A stretch of DNA of 64,000 nucleotides from positions 102,061 through 166,060 of the forward strand of contig NZ_JAJGWT010000006.1 of assembly GCF_021390715.1 (NCBI RefSeq), written 5' to 3'. A program made the position numbers and the translations under genes. The notes under the pieces are model-generated. The model saw nothing but the letters and a program-made list of their open reading frames with translations. It was not told the origin of the DNA and made no database searches. Source of the DNA: Tenacibaculum piscium (GTDB lineage Bacteria; Bacteroidota; Bacteroidia; Flavobacteriales; Flavobacteriaceae). Every line of letters begins with the position of its first letter. Position 1 is the stretch's first letter. Below, in pieces: positions 17,421-25,489 of this stretch.

Positions 17421-19565
17421 CTATAAATTATTTTTAATAAAGTTTGTCATTTTAGTATATAAGTGCAAACGAGTATTACCACCGTAAATTCCGTGGTTTT
17501 TATCAGGATACATTCCCCATTCAAATTGTTTGTTGGCTTGAATTAGTGCTTCTGCCATTCTATACGCGTTTTGAACGTGTACATTATCATCACCTGTTCC
17601 GTGGATTAATAAATATTTTCCTTTTAATAATTCAGGATAATTTAAGGGCGAATTTTCATCATAACCTGTTGGGTTCTCAGAAGGTGTACGCATATAACGT
17701 TCAGTGTAAACGCTATCATAAAAACGCCAAGTAGTTACAGGTGCTACTGCAATTGCGGTTGTAAAAATATCATTTCCTTTTAAGATACAATTCGTACTCA
17801 TGTGTCCTCCGAATGACCAACCCCAGATTCCAATTCTATTGGCATCAACATACGGTAAATCAGCTAATTTTTTCGCTACTGAAATTTGATCTTCTGTTTC
17901 GTATTTTACTAAGTTTAAGTAGGTAACTTTTTTGAAATCTCTTCCTTTAAAACCAGTTCCTCGACCATCAACACAAACAATAATATAACCGCTTTGTGCT
18001 AGCATTTGATGCCAATAATCGTTCGAATCATTCCAGCTATTTTTTACACTTTGAGAACCTGGTCCTGAATATTGATACATCAAAACAGGATATTTCTTGC
18101 TTGCATCAAAATTAGCAGGTTTAATGGTGTACATATTTAAGTCGTTTCCGTTTATATTAATGGTAGAAAACTCTTTTTTACTTAAATTATACTGCGAAAC
18201 TACTTGTTTTAAATCAGCGTTATCTTTGATGGTTTTTAACACTTTTCCTGTGTTATCTCGTAATGAATATACGGTTGGTGTAGTTGCATCAGAAAAAGTA
18301 TTGATAAAATAATGCCTATTTTTACTAAAAGAAGCATTGTTTGTTCCTGATGGATTACTGATTAATTTTTTATAATCACCCGATAAAGAAATACTGTAAA
18401 CACCTCTATTTATCGAGCCATTTTCTACGGATTGATAGTAAATTGTTTTTTTATCGGCATCAAAACCGTAATAATTGGTTACTTCCCAATTTCCTTTGGT
18501 AATTTGATTGATTAATTTTCCTTTTTTATCATAATGATACATATGATTGTAGCCATCTTTTTCGCTTGACCAAATAAAACTGTTATCTTCTAAAAAAGTT
18601 AAATCATCATTTACGGCAACAAATGCGTTGTCTGTTTCGTTTAAAATTAAGGAAGTATCGTATGTTTCGGCATTGATAAAATACATTTTCAAATCATTTT
18701 GATGACGATTTAAAGTACGAACAGCTAGAGTATTTGCATCTTTTGTCCAGTTGATTCTTGGAATATATTCATAATTACCAAACAGTACTTTAGCGGTTCC
18801 GTTGGTGTTTAAATTGTAAATATGCACGGTAACTTTTGCATTTTCTTCGCCTGCTTTCGGGTATTTAAAAACCTCTTGCGTTGGATATATTTCGTTTCCA
18901 TATACATCCATAGAGAATGTTTTTACAGCACTTTCATCGAAACGTAAATATGCTAAATTTGTTCCATCAGCACTCCATTCAAAAGCTCTTACAAAGGCAA
19001 ATTCTTCTTCGTAAACCCAGTCGGTGATACCGTTGATAATTTTATTTTTCTCACCATCTTTTGTTACCTGAACAAGGGTGTTATTTGAAAAATCTCTAAT
19101 AAACAAATTATTATCTTTTGCGTAGGCAACTTTATTGCTATCTGGCGAAAAAGTAGGACGTTGAATATCTTCTCCTATTAATGTCAGCATTTTTGATGAA
19201 ACATCATATAGATAAAATGTTCCTAAAAATGAATGACGAAAAATCGGTTTGAAATTAGTTCCTAAAATTAGTTTTGTTTCATCGCTATTAAAGCTGTATG
19301 ATTGAAATGTTTTTAAACCGTTTAAAGTAGCGCCATTTACGATGCTTTCAACTTTTTCTAAGGTTTTATAACTGTATTTATCAACTGTTGATGTTCCATT
19401 TTCCGTATTTAATAAGGAATAAAAATCACCATTCATTGAATTTAATGAATTCATGTAATCGGCTCTAAATGTGCCTTTTCTCCATATATCTTCTAAGGAT
19501 ACCTCTTTTTTTTGTGCTTGCAAAAAAGTAGATATTCCTATGAAAATTATTAATATTTTCTTCAT
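17421..19565 (-). CDS. Exported dipeptidyl peptidase IV-type S9 prolyl peptidase
   Basis: The start is placed at the ATG at 19565, which gives 714 residues and a proper signal peptide (MKKILIIFIGISTFLQAQ); an in-frame ATG at 19676 would add 37 residues with no signal character. The protein has the DPP IV beta-propeller (about 50-470) and an alpha/beta hydrolase domain with the catalytic triad visible as Ser in GWSFGG, Asp in GTGDDNVH and His in DKNHGI. The DWVYEEEF segment holds the double-Glu motif that binds the peptide N-terminus in DPP IV. It releases X-Pro or X-Ala dipeptides, fitting the two downstream peptide transporters. Confidence 0.92.
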   Translation of the reverse strand: MKKILIIFIGISTFLQAQKKEVSLEDIWRKGTFRADYMNSLNSMNGDFYSLLNTENGTSTVDKYSYKTLEKVESIVNGATLNGLKTFQSYSFNSDETKLILGTNFKPIFRHSFLGTFYLYDVSSKMLTLIGEDIQRPTFSPDSNKVAYAKDNNLFIRDFSNNTLVQVTKDGEKNKIINGITDWVYEEEFAFVRAFEWSADGTNLAYLRFDESAVKTFSMDVYGNEIYPTQEVFKYPKAGEENAKVTVHIYNLNTNGTAKVLFGNYEYIPRINWTKDANTLAVRTLNRHQNDLKMYFINAETYDTSLILNETDNAFVAVNDDLTFLEDNSFIWSSEKDGYNHMYHYDKKGKLINQITKGNWEVTNYYGFDADKKTIYYQSVENGSINRGVYSISLSGDYKKLISNPSGTNNASFSKNRHYFINTFSDATTPTVYSLRDNTGKVLKTIKDNADLKQVVSQYNLSKKEFSTININGNDLNMYTIKPANFDASKKYPVLMYQYSGPGSQSVKNSWNDSNDYWHQMLAQSGYIIVCVDGRGTGFKGRDFKKVTYLNLVKYETEDQISVAKKLADLPYVDANRIGIWGWSFGGHMSTNCILKGNDIFTTAIAVAPVTTWRFYDSVYTERYMRTPSENPTGYDENSPLNYPELLKGKYLLIHGTGDDNVHVQNAYRMAEALIQANKQFEWGMYPDKNHGIYGGNTRLHLYTKMTNFIKNNL

Positions 19566-19677
19566 GTTGAATTGTTGTTTATCTGAAAAGTTTGCCAAGT
19601 TTACGGAAAAATCAGCAAAAAACGTGTCAAAAATATCATAAATACTAAATAAGCCCCCTATTTTAACAGGATTCATT

Positions 19678-19685
19678 TATCTTTG
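19678..19685 (+). promoter_or_regulatory. Putative -7 box for the HMG-CoA reductase operon
   Basis: TATCTTTG matches TAnnTTTG and ends 22 bases before the mvaA start codon. No clear TTG is seen at the -33 position. Confidence 0.5.
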
Positions 19686-19707
19686 AACGATCTAAAATTA
19701 TTAAAAA

Positions 19708-20979
19708 ATGTCTAAAATTATTGCTGGATTTTCTAAACTTTCCAAAGAAGAAAAAATAGAATGGTTAGCGAAAACGTATTTTTCTAAGCAACCTAAAATT
19801 ACTCAAACCTTAAAACAATATTGGAATGCTGATGAAAAACTGCAACAATTACATGATGATTTTATAGAAAATACCATTTCTAATTTTTATATGCCCTACG
19901 GAATTGCGCCCAACTTTATCATAAACGGACGTGATTATGTAATTCCGATGGTAGTTGAAGAAAGCTCTGTTGTTGCTGCTGCTTCGTTAGTAGCAAAATA
20001 CTGGAGTACTCGTGGTGGTTTTAAAACTGAAGTTGTCTCTACAACCAAAATTGGACAAGTACATTTTATGTATGAAGGCAATAAAGAAGATTTAAACATC
20101 TATTTTGATAATCAAAAAGAAAATTTATATACAGCAACAGGTTCCATCACTAAAAATATGGAAAAACGTGGCGGTGGTATTTTAGATATTCAATTAATTG
20201 ATAAAACCGATAAACTTGCCAATTATTATCAACTTCATGTCACTTTTGAAACAAAAGATAGCATGGGAGCAAATTTTATCAATTCTTGTTTAGAAGCTAT
20301 TGCTAAAACTTTTCAAAAAGAAGATATTGAAATTGTAATGAGCATTTTATCAAACTATGTTCCTGAGTGTTTGGTACGTGCTGAAGTTTCTTGTAAAATT
20401 GAATATTTAGGCGGAGAAAATCCTCAGAAATTTGCTCAAAAATTTGAACAAGCTGTTAAAATTGCTGAAATAGAACCTTACAGAGCCGTTACGCATAATA
20501 AAGGAATTATGAACGGTATCGATGCGGTGGTTTTAGCTACAGGAAACGATTTTAGAGCTATTGAAGCGGGCGCACATGCTTACGCTTCAAAAGATGGACA
20601 ATATCGTAGTTTAACACATTGCGAAACAAAAGACGGAATCTTTAAATTTTGGATTGAAATTCCGCTTGCTCTTGGAACTGTTGGTGGTTTAACGGCTTTA
20701 CATCCGATGGCAAAATTATCGTTAGATATGATGCAAAAACCGTCAGCAAAACAATTAATGGAAATTGTTGCAACCGCTGGTTTAGCTCAAAATTTTGCTG
20801 CTTTACGTGCTTTAACAACCAAAGGAATTCAGCACGGACACATGAAAATGCACTTGCAAAATATTTTAAATCAGCTAGAAGCAACATCCGAAGAAAAAGA
20901 AATTGTTACCACTTATTTCGATAACAAAACTGTTTCTCATAGCGCCGTAGTTACTAAAATTAACGAATTAAGAAACTAA
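19708..20979 (+). CDS. mvaA: Hydroxymethylglutaryl-CoA reductase, class II
   Basis: A 423-residue enzyme that reduces HMG-CoA to mevalonate, the committed step of the mevalonate route to isoprenoids. Class II features include VPMVVEESSVVAAAS near residue 77, the segment DSMGANFINSC near 186, GTVGGLTALHP near 325 and the catalytic-His region GIQHGHMKMH near 375. Such proteins are often labelled degradative, but the presence of mevalonate kinase and diphosphomevalonate decarboxylase nearby shows a biosynthetic role. The next gene begins 4 bases downstream. Confidence 0.94.
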   Translation: MSKIIAGFSKLSKEEKIEWLAKTYFSKQPKITQTLKQYWNADEKLQQLHDDFIENTISNFYMPYGIAPNFIINGRDYVIPMVVEESSVVAAASLVAKYWSTRGGFKTEVVSTTKIGQVHFMYEGNKEDLNIYFDNQKENLYTATGSITKNMEKRGGGILDIQLIDKTDKLANYYQLHVTFETKDSMGANFINSCLEAIAKTFQKEDIEIVMSILSNYVPECLVRAEVSCKIEYLGGENPQKFAQKFEQAVKIAEIEPYRAVTHNKGIMNGIDAVVLATGNDFRAIEAGAHAYASKDGQYRSLTHCETKDGIFKFWIEIPLALGTVGGLTALHPMAKLSLDMMQKPSAKQLMEIVATAGLAQNFAALRALTTKGIQHGHMKMHLQNILNQLEATSEEKEIVTTYFDNKTVSHSAVVTKINELRN

Positions 20980-20983
20980 AATT

Positions 20984-21913
20984 TTGGATACATTTTATAG
21001 TAACGGAAAATTATTATTAACAGGCGAATACCTTGTTTTAGACGGCGCAATATCATTGGCTGTTCCAACGAAATTTGGGCAAGATTTAACAGTTGAGCCC
21101 ATAAAAGAAGAACAACTTATTTGGGGAAGTTTTACCAATACTGGCGAATGTTGGTTTGAAGCTACTTTTGATTTACCAAAATTACGTCTAAATTCTGCCA
21201 CTTTTAATTCTGATAAAGAAGGAAATGCGGAGTTTATCGCAGAAACTTTATCGGATATTTTACAGGAAGCTAAAAAATTAAATCCTGATTTTCTAAACGA
21301 TGAAAATGGTTATGTTATAAAAACAAACTTAACTTTTCCTCAAAACTGGGGATTAGGAAGTTCATCAACTTTAATAAATAATATTGCAACTTGGGCAAAA
21401 GTAAATCCGTTTATTTTATTGCAAAATGCTTTTTCAGGAAGTGGTTACGATATTGCTTGTGCAAGTAATAATACACCGATTTTATATCAACTAGAAGCAA
21501 AAAAACCGATTGTATCAAAAGTAGAATTCAATCCTAATTTTTCTGATGAATTATTTTTTATCTATTTAAATCAAAAACAAAATAGCCGAGAAGGAATTGC
21601 ACAATATAAAGAACACAGAGAAAGTGCTAAAAAATTAATTCCTGAAATAAACGATTTAACAGAAGCATTTTTAAAGGCAGACTCTACTAAAAACATCAAT
21701 AAAATAATCGTTGAACACGAACAAATAATCAGTTCAATTATTAAACAAACACCTGCAAAAAAACGACTTTTTCCAGATTATTTTGGAGAAATAAAAAGTT
21801 TAGGTGCTTGGGGTGGCGATTTTGTTTTAGCTACAGGAAATGAAAATACCATAAATTATTTTGAAGAAAAAGGATACAACACAATTGTACCTTATCAAAA
21901 AATGGTTTTATAA
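20984..21913 (+). CDS. GYDIA family GHMP kinase (candidate phosphomevalonate kinase)
   Basis: A 309-residue GHMP-fold small-molecule kinase. It starts with TTG; there is no ATG in frame before the conserved opening FYSNGKLLLTGEYLVLDGA. The ATP-binding motif is NWGLGSSSTL near residue 122 and the family-naming motif is SGSGYDIACAS near 155. Its location 4 bases after HMG-CoA reductase points to the mevalonate pathway. Mevalonate kinase and diphosphomevalonate decarboxylase are encoded elsewhere in this window and no classical phosphomevalonate kinase is seen, so this product is the best candidate for that step; that is inference. Confidence 0.82.
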   Translation: MDTFYSNGKLLLTGEYLVLDGAISLAVPTKFGQDLTVEPIKEEQLIWGSFTNTGECWFEATFDLPKLRLNSATFNSDKEGNAEFIAETLSDILQEAKKLNPDFLNDENGYVIKTNLTFPQNWGLGSSSTLINNIATWAKVNPFILLQNAFSGSGYDIACASNNTPILYQLEAKKPIVSKVEFNPNFSDELFFIYLNQKQNSREGIAQYKEHRESAKKLIPEINDLTEAFLKADSTKNINKIIVEHEQIISSIIKQTPAKKRLFPDYFGEIKSLGAWGGDFVLATGNENTINYFEEKGYNTIVPYQKMVL

Positions 21914-21961
21914 TCGTTTTCAGAAAAATATCAAAATTATTCAAACGGATAAAAATAAATA

Positions 21962-23170
21962 ATGAAAAAAGTAATTATTATAGGTGGTGGTGCTGCAGGA
22001 CATTTTACAGCAATTAATGCAAAAGAACAAAATCCTGATTTAGATATTACCATTCTTGAAAAAGGAAAAGAAGTTTTACAAAAAGTAAAAATTTCTGGTG
22101 GAGGACGCTGTAATGTTACACACGCTTGTTTTGAACCGAAAGAATTAGTGAAATTTTATCCTAGAGGAGAAAAAGAACTTTTAGGTCCTTTTCATCAATT
22201 TATGACAGGCGATACTTTTGAATGGTTTGATGACAGAGGCGTTCCGTTGAAAATTGAAGATGATAACAGAGTTTTTCCTGAAGAAAATACTTCGCAAGCA
22301 ATTATTGATTGTTTTCAAAATTCTATTGATAAATTAGGAATTAAAGTCTTAAAAAATCACGGTGTAAATTCTGTTGAACAAAAAAATGAACAATGGATTA
22401 TCAACACAAAAGAACAACAATTTGAAGCAGATTATTTAGTAATTGCTGCTGGTAGTTCTAAGAAAGTTTGGGATTTATGCAAAACTTTAGAGCATACTGT
22501 TATTGAACCTGTGCCTTCATTATTTACTTTCAATATCAAAGATAAAAGAATTATAGATTTAGGCGGAATATCTGTTCCAAATGCAGATGTAAAATTAGTA
22601 GGAACAAATTTAGAAAATTCAGGACCTTTATTAATTACACATTGGGGATTGAGTGGTCCTGCAATTTTAAAACTATCAGCTTTTGGAGCACGAATTTTAG
22701 CTGATAAAAATTATCAATATAATGTTTTAGTAAATTGGCTAGGACAAGATTTTGATGACACTTTAAACGAATTAACAGCTCTAAAAAGTTCGGAAGCTAG
22801 AAAACAAGTGAATTTAAAATCGCCATTTGCTGATATTCCTCGTCGTTTGTGGGAACGTTTTGTTGCTGCTGCTGAAATTAAAACAACCCAAAACTGGGGA
22901 GATTTAAGCAATAAACAATTACATAATTTAGCTACGCAATTAACAAAAGGATTGTTTAATGCCAACGGACGAACCACTTTTAAAGATGAATTTGTAACTG
23001 CTGGAGGTGTTGATTTGAAAGAAATTAACTTTAAACGTTTTGAAAGTAAACTACATAAAAACTTATTTATGGTTGGTGAAGTTTTAAATATTGATGCCGT
23101 TACTGGCGGATTTAATTTTCAAAATGCGTGGACTGGTGCCTTTATTTGTGCAAAAAGTATTGCGGAATAA
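21962..23170 (+). CDS. HI0933/BaiN-type FAD-dependent oxidoreductase
   Basis: A 402-residue flavoprotein with the N-terminal dinucleotide-binding motif IIIGGGAAGHFTA, followed by the family signature VKISGGGRCNVTHA near residue 42, and the C-terminal FAD region GGVDLKEI and GEVLNIDAVTGGFNFQNAWTGA. The substrate is not known for most members. It lies 48 bases after the GYDIA kinase and may be the last gene of that operon; a terminator follows. Confidence 0.88.
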   Translation: MKKVIIIGGGAAGHFTAINAKEQNPDLDITILEKGKEVLQKVKISGGGRCNVTHACFEPKELVKFYPRGEKELLGPFHQFMTGDTFEWFDDRGVPLKIEDDNRVFPEENTSQAIIDCFQNSIDKLGIKVLKNHGVNSVEQKNEQWIINTKEQQFEADYLVIAAGSSKKVWDLCKTLEHTVIEPVPSLFTFNIKDKRIIDLGGISVPNADVKLVGTNLENSGPLLITHWGLSGPAILKLSAFGARILADKNYQYNVLVNWLGQDFDDTLNELTALKSSEARKQVNLKSPFADIPRRLWERFVAAAEIKTTQNWGDLSNKQLHNLATQLTKGLFNANGRTTFKDEFVTAGGVDLKEINFKRFESKLHKNLFMVGEVLNIDAVTGGFNFQNAWTGAFICAKSIAE

Positions 23171-23187
23171 TTAAAAATATAAACAAT

Positions 23188-23224
23188 AAAAAAGCCTTTT
23201 TCGAATTTGAAAAAGGCTTTTTTT
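23188..23224. terminator. Bidirectional terminator between the flavoprotein and KTSC genes
   Basis: A 14-bp stem (23188-23201 with 23210-23223) is flanked by A and T tracts on both sides and lies between convergent genes. Confidence 0.88.
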
Positions 23225-23258
23225 ATATAAATTAACAACAAAGTGTTAAAGCAAATTT

Positions 23259-23705
23259 TTAAGCGTTTGCCATTGCTTTTTTCGACTTTCTGTAGATGAA
23301 AGAATTGAAAATATTTCTTTTTCCGAAGTTGTTTATCGATTTTGCATTTACAAATTTGATAAATAATTTTCTACTAACACCAAAGTATTCATACGTATTA
23401 CCATCAGTAAAAGTAACCTCTAACAACATACTTTTATGTTGATAATCAGCAACTCTCGATTCTGTAATCGTTACTTTATACGCATCAGCATGTGCTTCTT
23501 TAGTTTCAGGAGCAATACTTACTAAAAAATGATATCCATCAATAATTTGAGTACTTACTTCTTCCGCTTCTAATTTCTTATCCTCGTCTTGAAATTTATC
23601 TGGATGCCACTCTTTTACCAATCCTCGGTACGTGGTTTTTAATTCTTTTAAAACTATAGCGCCTTCTACATTAAAAAGCTTCTTATATTCTTTTATACGT
23701 TTCAT
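23259..23705 (-). CDS. J-domain and KTSC-domain protein
   Basis: A 148-residue protein with a short DnaJ-like N-terminal region (HPD motif in WHPDKF near residue 34) and a KTSC-type C-terminal domain (SMLLEVTFTDGNTYEYFGVSRKLFIKFVNA, about residues 90-125). KTSC domains are small all-beta modules of unclear function sometimes found with nucleic-acid enzymes. The HPD tripeptide suggests it could engage Hsp70, but the J-like region is atypical in length. It stands alone. Confidence 0.7.
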   Translation of the reverse strand: MKRIKEYKKLFNVEGAIVLKELKTTYRGLVKEWHPDKFQDEDKKLEAEEVSTQIIDGYHFLVSIAPETKEAHADAYKVTITESRVADYQHKSMLLEVTFTDGNTYEYFGVSRKLFIKFVNAKSINNFGKRNIFNSFIYRKSKKAMANA

Positions 23706-23836
23706 CTGTATGAAATAATTTAGCCCGCGAAATTACTCAAATTATCTGAATATGAGATACAAAGCTGTTTAAATTTAAAAATATTTTATTTTATCCAACG
23801 AATATTTTAGCTAAATACTTCAAAAACAATTCTTAA

Positions 23837-24475
23837 TTAATAACTCATAACCGTACCAAAATATAATAATTGAAATGTTTTGACATCTAAAAGTAAACAA
23901 TTCATTGCCATCATGATTCCGTAGTTTGAAGTATCAAAAAAAAGATATTCAAAATAATTTAATTCATGTTCATCGAAATCATAAAAAATAGTATCTGTTT
24001 TAAAATGACCCTTATAAAAATTTTCTAATTGCGATAATTGATGCCCATTAATTTTAACAGCATAATTATACAAACTATCAATTTTTATTTTAAGCTGATT
24101 CCCCTTAAAACTTAGTGTTTTATCATTTGCAAAAAGTAGGTTTTTATAATGATTTTCCGCTAACATTTCATATAAAATCTGTTCGGTATTTACTTGATTT
24201 TGAAGTTCCTCAATATATTTCGATACATTATTAGAAAGTCTATTTAATTGTCCTATTTTAACGCTAGTATGTTGAAACATTAGCGGTTTTTCTTGTGCTT
24301 GTTTTTCAAAGAACAATGTTCTACCGAGAATCATTTTATCACTAAGCGTAATAGCTTCCGTTATCGATTGATGCGCTGTGTAAGTCGCAAATTTATGTTG
24401 CGAAAAACCATTCAAAGAACCACTAAAACAAAAAATAAAAGGAATAATGAAAGTGAAAAAATACCGAAGGTTCAT
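23837..24475 (-). CDS. Exported protein of unknown function
   Basis: A 212-residue protein I do not recognise. An N-terminal hydrophobic segment (about residues 6-24) followed by SLNGFSQ looks like a signal peptide. The rest is soluble with a helical stretch near residues 75-100 (LNRLSNNVSKYIEELQNQVN). No catalytic motif or cysteine cluster is seen. It sits between a hairpin region and the KTSC gene without close operon spacing. Confidence 0.6.
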   Translation of the reverse strand: MNLRYFFTFIIPFIFCFSGSLNGFSQHKFATYTAHQSITEAITLSDKMILGRTLFFEKQAQEKPLMFQHTSVKIGQLNRLSNNVSKYIEELQNQVNTEQILYEMLAENHYKNLLFANDKTLSFKGNQLKIKIDSLYNYAVKINGHQLSQLENFYKGHFKTDTIFYDFDEHELNYFEYLFFDTSNYGIMMAMNCLLLDVKTFQLLYFGTVMSY

Positions 24476-24504
24476 AGCATAAATAATTTTAGTGAAAAAT
24501 AGTA

Positions 24505-24559
24505 AATTTCGGTTGGTTTTTATAGATTAAAACATCAACTTATAAAACCAACCGAAATT
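24505..24559. repeat. 16-bp inverted repeat downstream of a small hypothetical gene
   Basis: AATTTCGGTTGGTTTT (24505-24520) and its exact reverse complement (24544-24559) enclose a 23-base loop. It lies just beyond the stop codon of the minus-strand gene at 24572-24859 and may stabilise or terminate its mRNA; a T tract is weak, so it is not a classic terminator. Confidence 0.5.
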
Positions 24560-24571
24560 AATCAGAAATGA

Positions 24572-24859
24572 TTATTCTTCCTCTTCGTAACAATTAAACA
24601 CCATTGTATACCCGTATTCTAGGGCTTCTTCATAGTGCTCTTTTTGATCTTCATCAACATCATCTGCAGAGTTTAATGTAAAATATTCTTCTTCTATTTC
24701 AGTAACTTTCCAACCTTCGTCTTTTATATAATGTTTGGCAAGTTTTAAAGCTCCTTCGATATCTTTATAATCGATATACAAACTTACATAAGCTCCTGCA
24801 ACTTCATCATAATGTTCAGACGATTTCTTTGGTTTTGCTAAGGCATTTATTAAAAACAT
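24572..24859 (-). CDS. Small acidic protein of unknown function
   Basis: A 95-residue protein with a very acidic C-terminal half (EEEYFTLNSADDVDEDQKEHYEEALEYG, ending in EEEE). No signal peptide, membrane segment or known motif is seen. It is 22 bases after the next small gene on the same strand, so the two probably form a bicistronic unit. Confidence 0.6.
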   Translation of the reverse strand: MFLINALAKPKKSSEHYDEVAGAYVSLYIDYKDIEGALKLAKHYIKDEGWKVTEIEEEYFTLNSADDVDEDQKEHYEEALEYGYTMVFNCYEEEE

Positions 24860-24881
24860 AATTCTATTTTTTTAAATTTAA

Positions 24882-25115
24882 TTAAACAAGTTCGCCTCGG
24901 TGAGGCTTTAAGGCATCTCTAAAAATTTTCATAACGCTTTCATCAATATTGATAAAAGCAATAGCATGCATCGGGTGTAACTCCTGAAAATTTACTTCAT
25001 CATACGCTAAATTATCAATTAAAGCAAATTCCTTTAAATGAATGCAATGATGCTTGGCAGTAGCTAATCCGTCAGGACCTTTAAAATCCCATATTAATTT
25101 TATTTTTTTACCCAT
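24882..25115 (-). CDS. Small protein of unknown function
   Basis: The ATG at 25115 gives 77 residues beginning MGKKIKLIWDFKGPDG; an in-frame ATG at 25160 adds 15 residues and cannot be excluded. The sequence has several histidines and a single cysteine (AKHHCIHLKEF, HPMHAIAF), no signal peptide and no motif I can name. It is closely followed by the acidic protein gene on the same strand. Confidence 0.6.
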   Translation of the reverse strand: MGKKIKLIWDFKGPDGLATAKHHCIHLKEFALIDNLAYDEVNFQELHPMHAIAFINIDESVMKIFRDALKPHRGELV

Positions 25116-25160
25116 AAATTTATACGGTTTTATATCCACAAAAATACCAAATTTAAACAT

Positions 25161-25489
25161 ACTAAATCGCCTTACTACTAGCGTTATTTTAAAAACACTT
25201 TTTTATAGGATATATTGTTAATCAGCTGATAAATAATTACTATTTAATAATGAATTTTACAAGCTTTAAATTCTTTAGAAACATTAAATAAACATTTAGT
25301 TTAGTGTTTTTTAACATTGAAAGTAAGACAGTAATAAGTAATCAATAATAAATGACTTGATAAATTATATTTTAACTAAAAAAAACATTGAAATATAATT
25401 TTTTACCATAATAAGATACCTTATTACCATTAATTAGGGAATATGAATATTATTTAAGTTATTTGAGTAAATAATTTAAATTTTAAAAC
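25161..25489. other. AT-rich intergenic region before the first susC-like gene
   Basis: About 330 bases with no plausible gene. I see no convincing TAnnTTTG box near the susC-like start and no hairpin with a T tract, so the promoter of that operon is not identified; an alternative sigma factor promoter is possible. Confidence 0.5.

Noticed and set aside
19566..19676. N-terminal extension of the dipeptidyl peptidase from an upstream ATG
   Set aside because: It would place 37 unrelated residues before a good signal peptide; the ATG at 19565 fits an exported protein.
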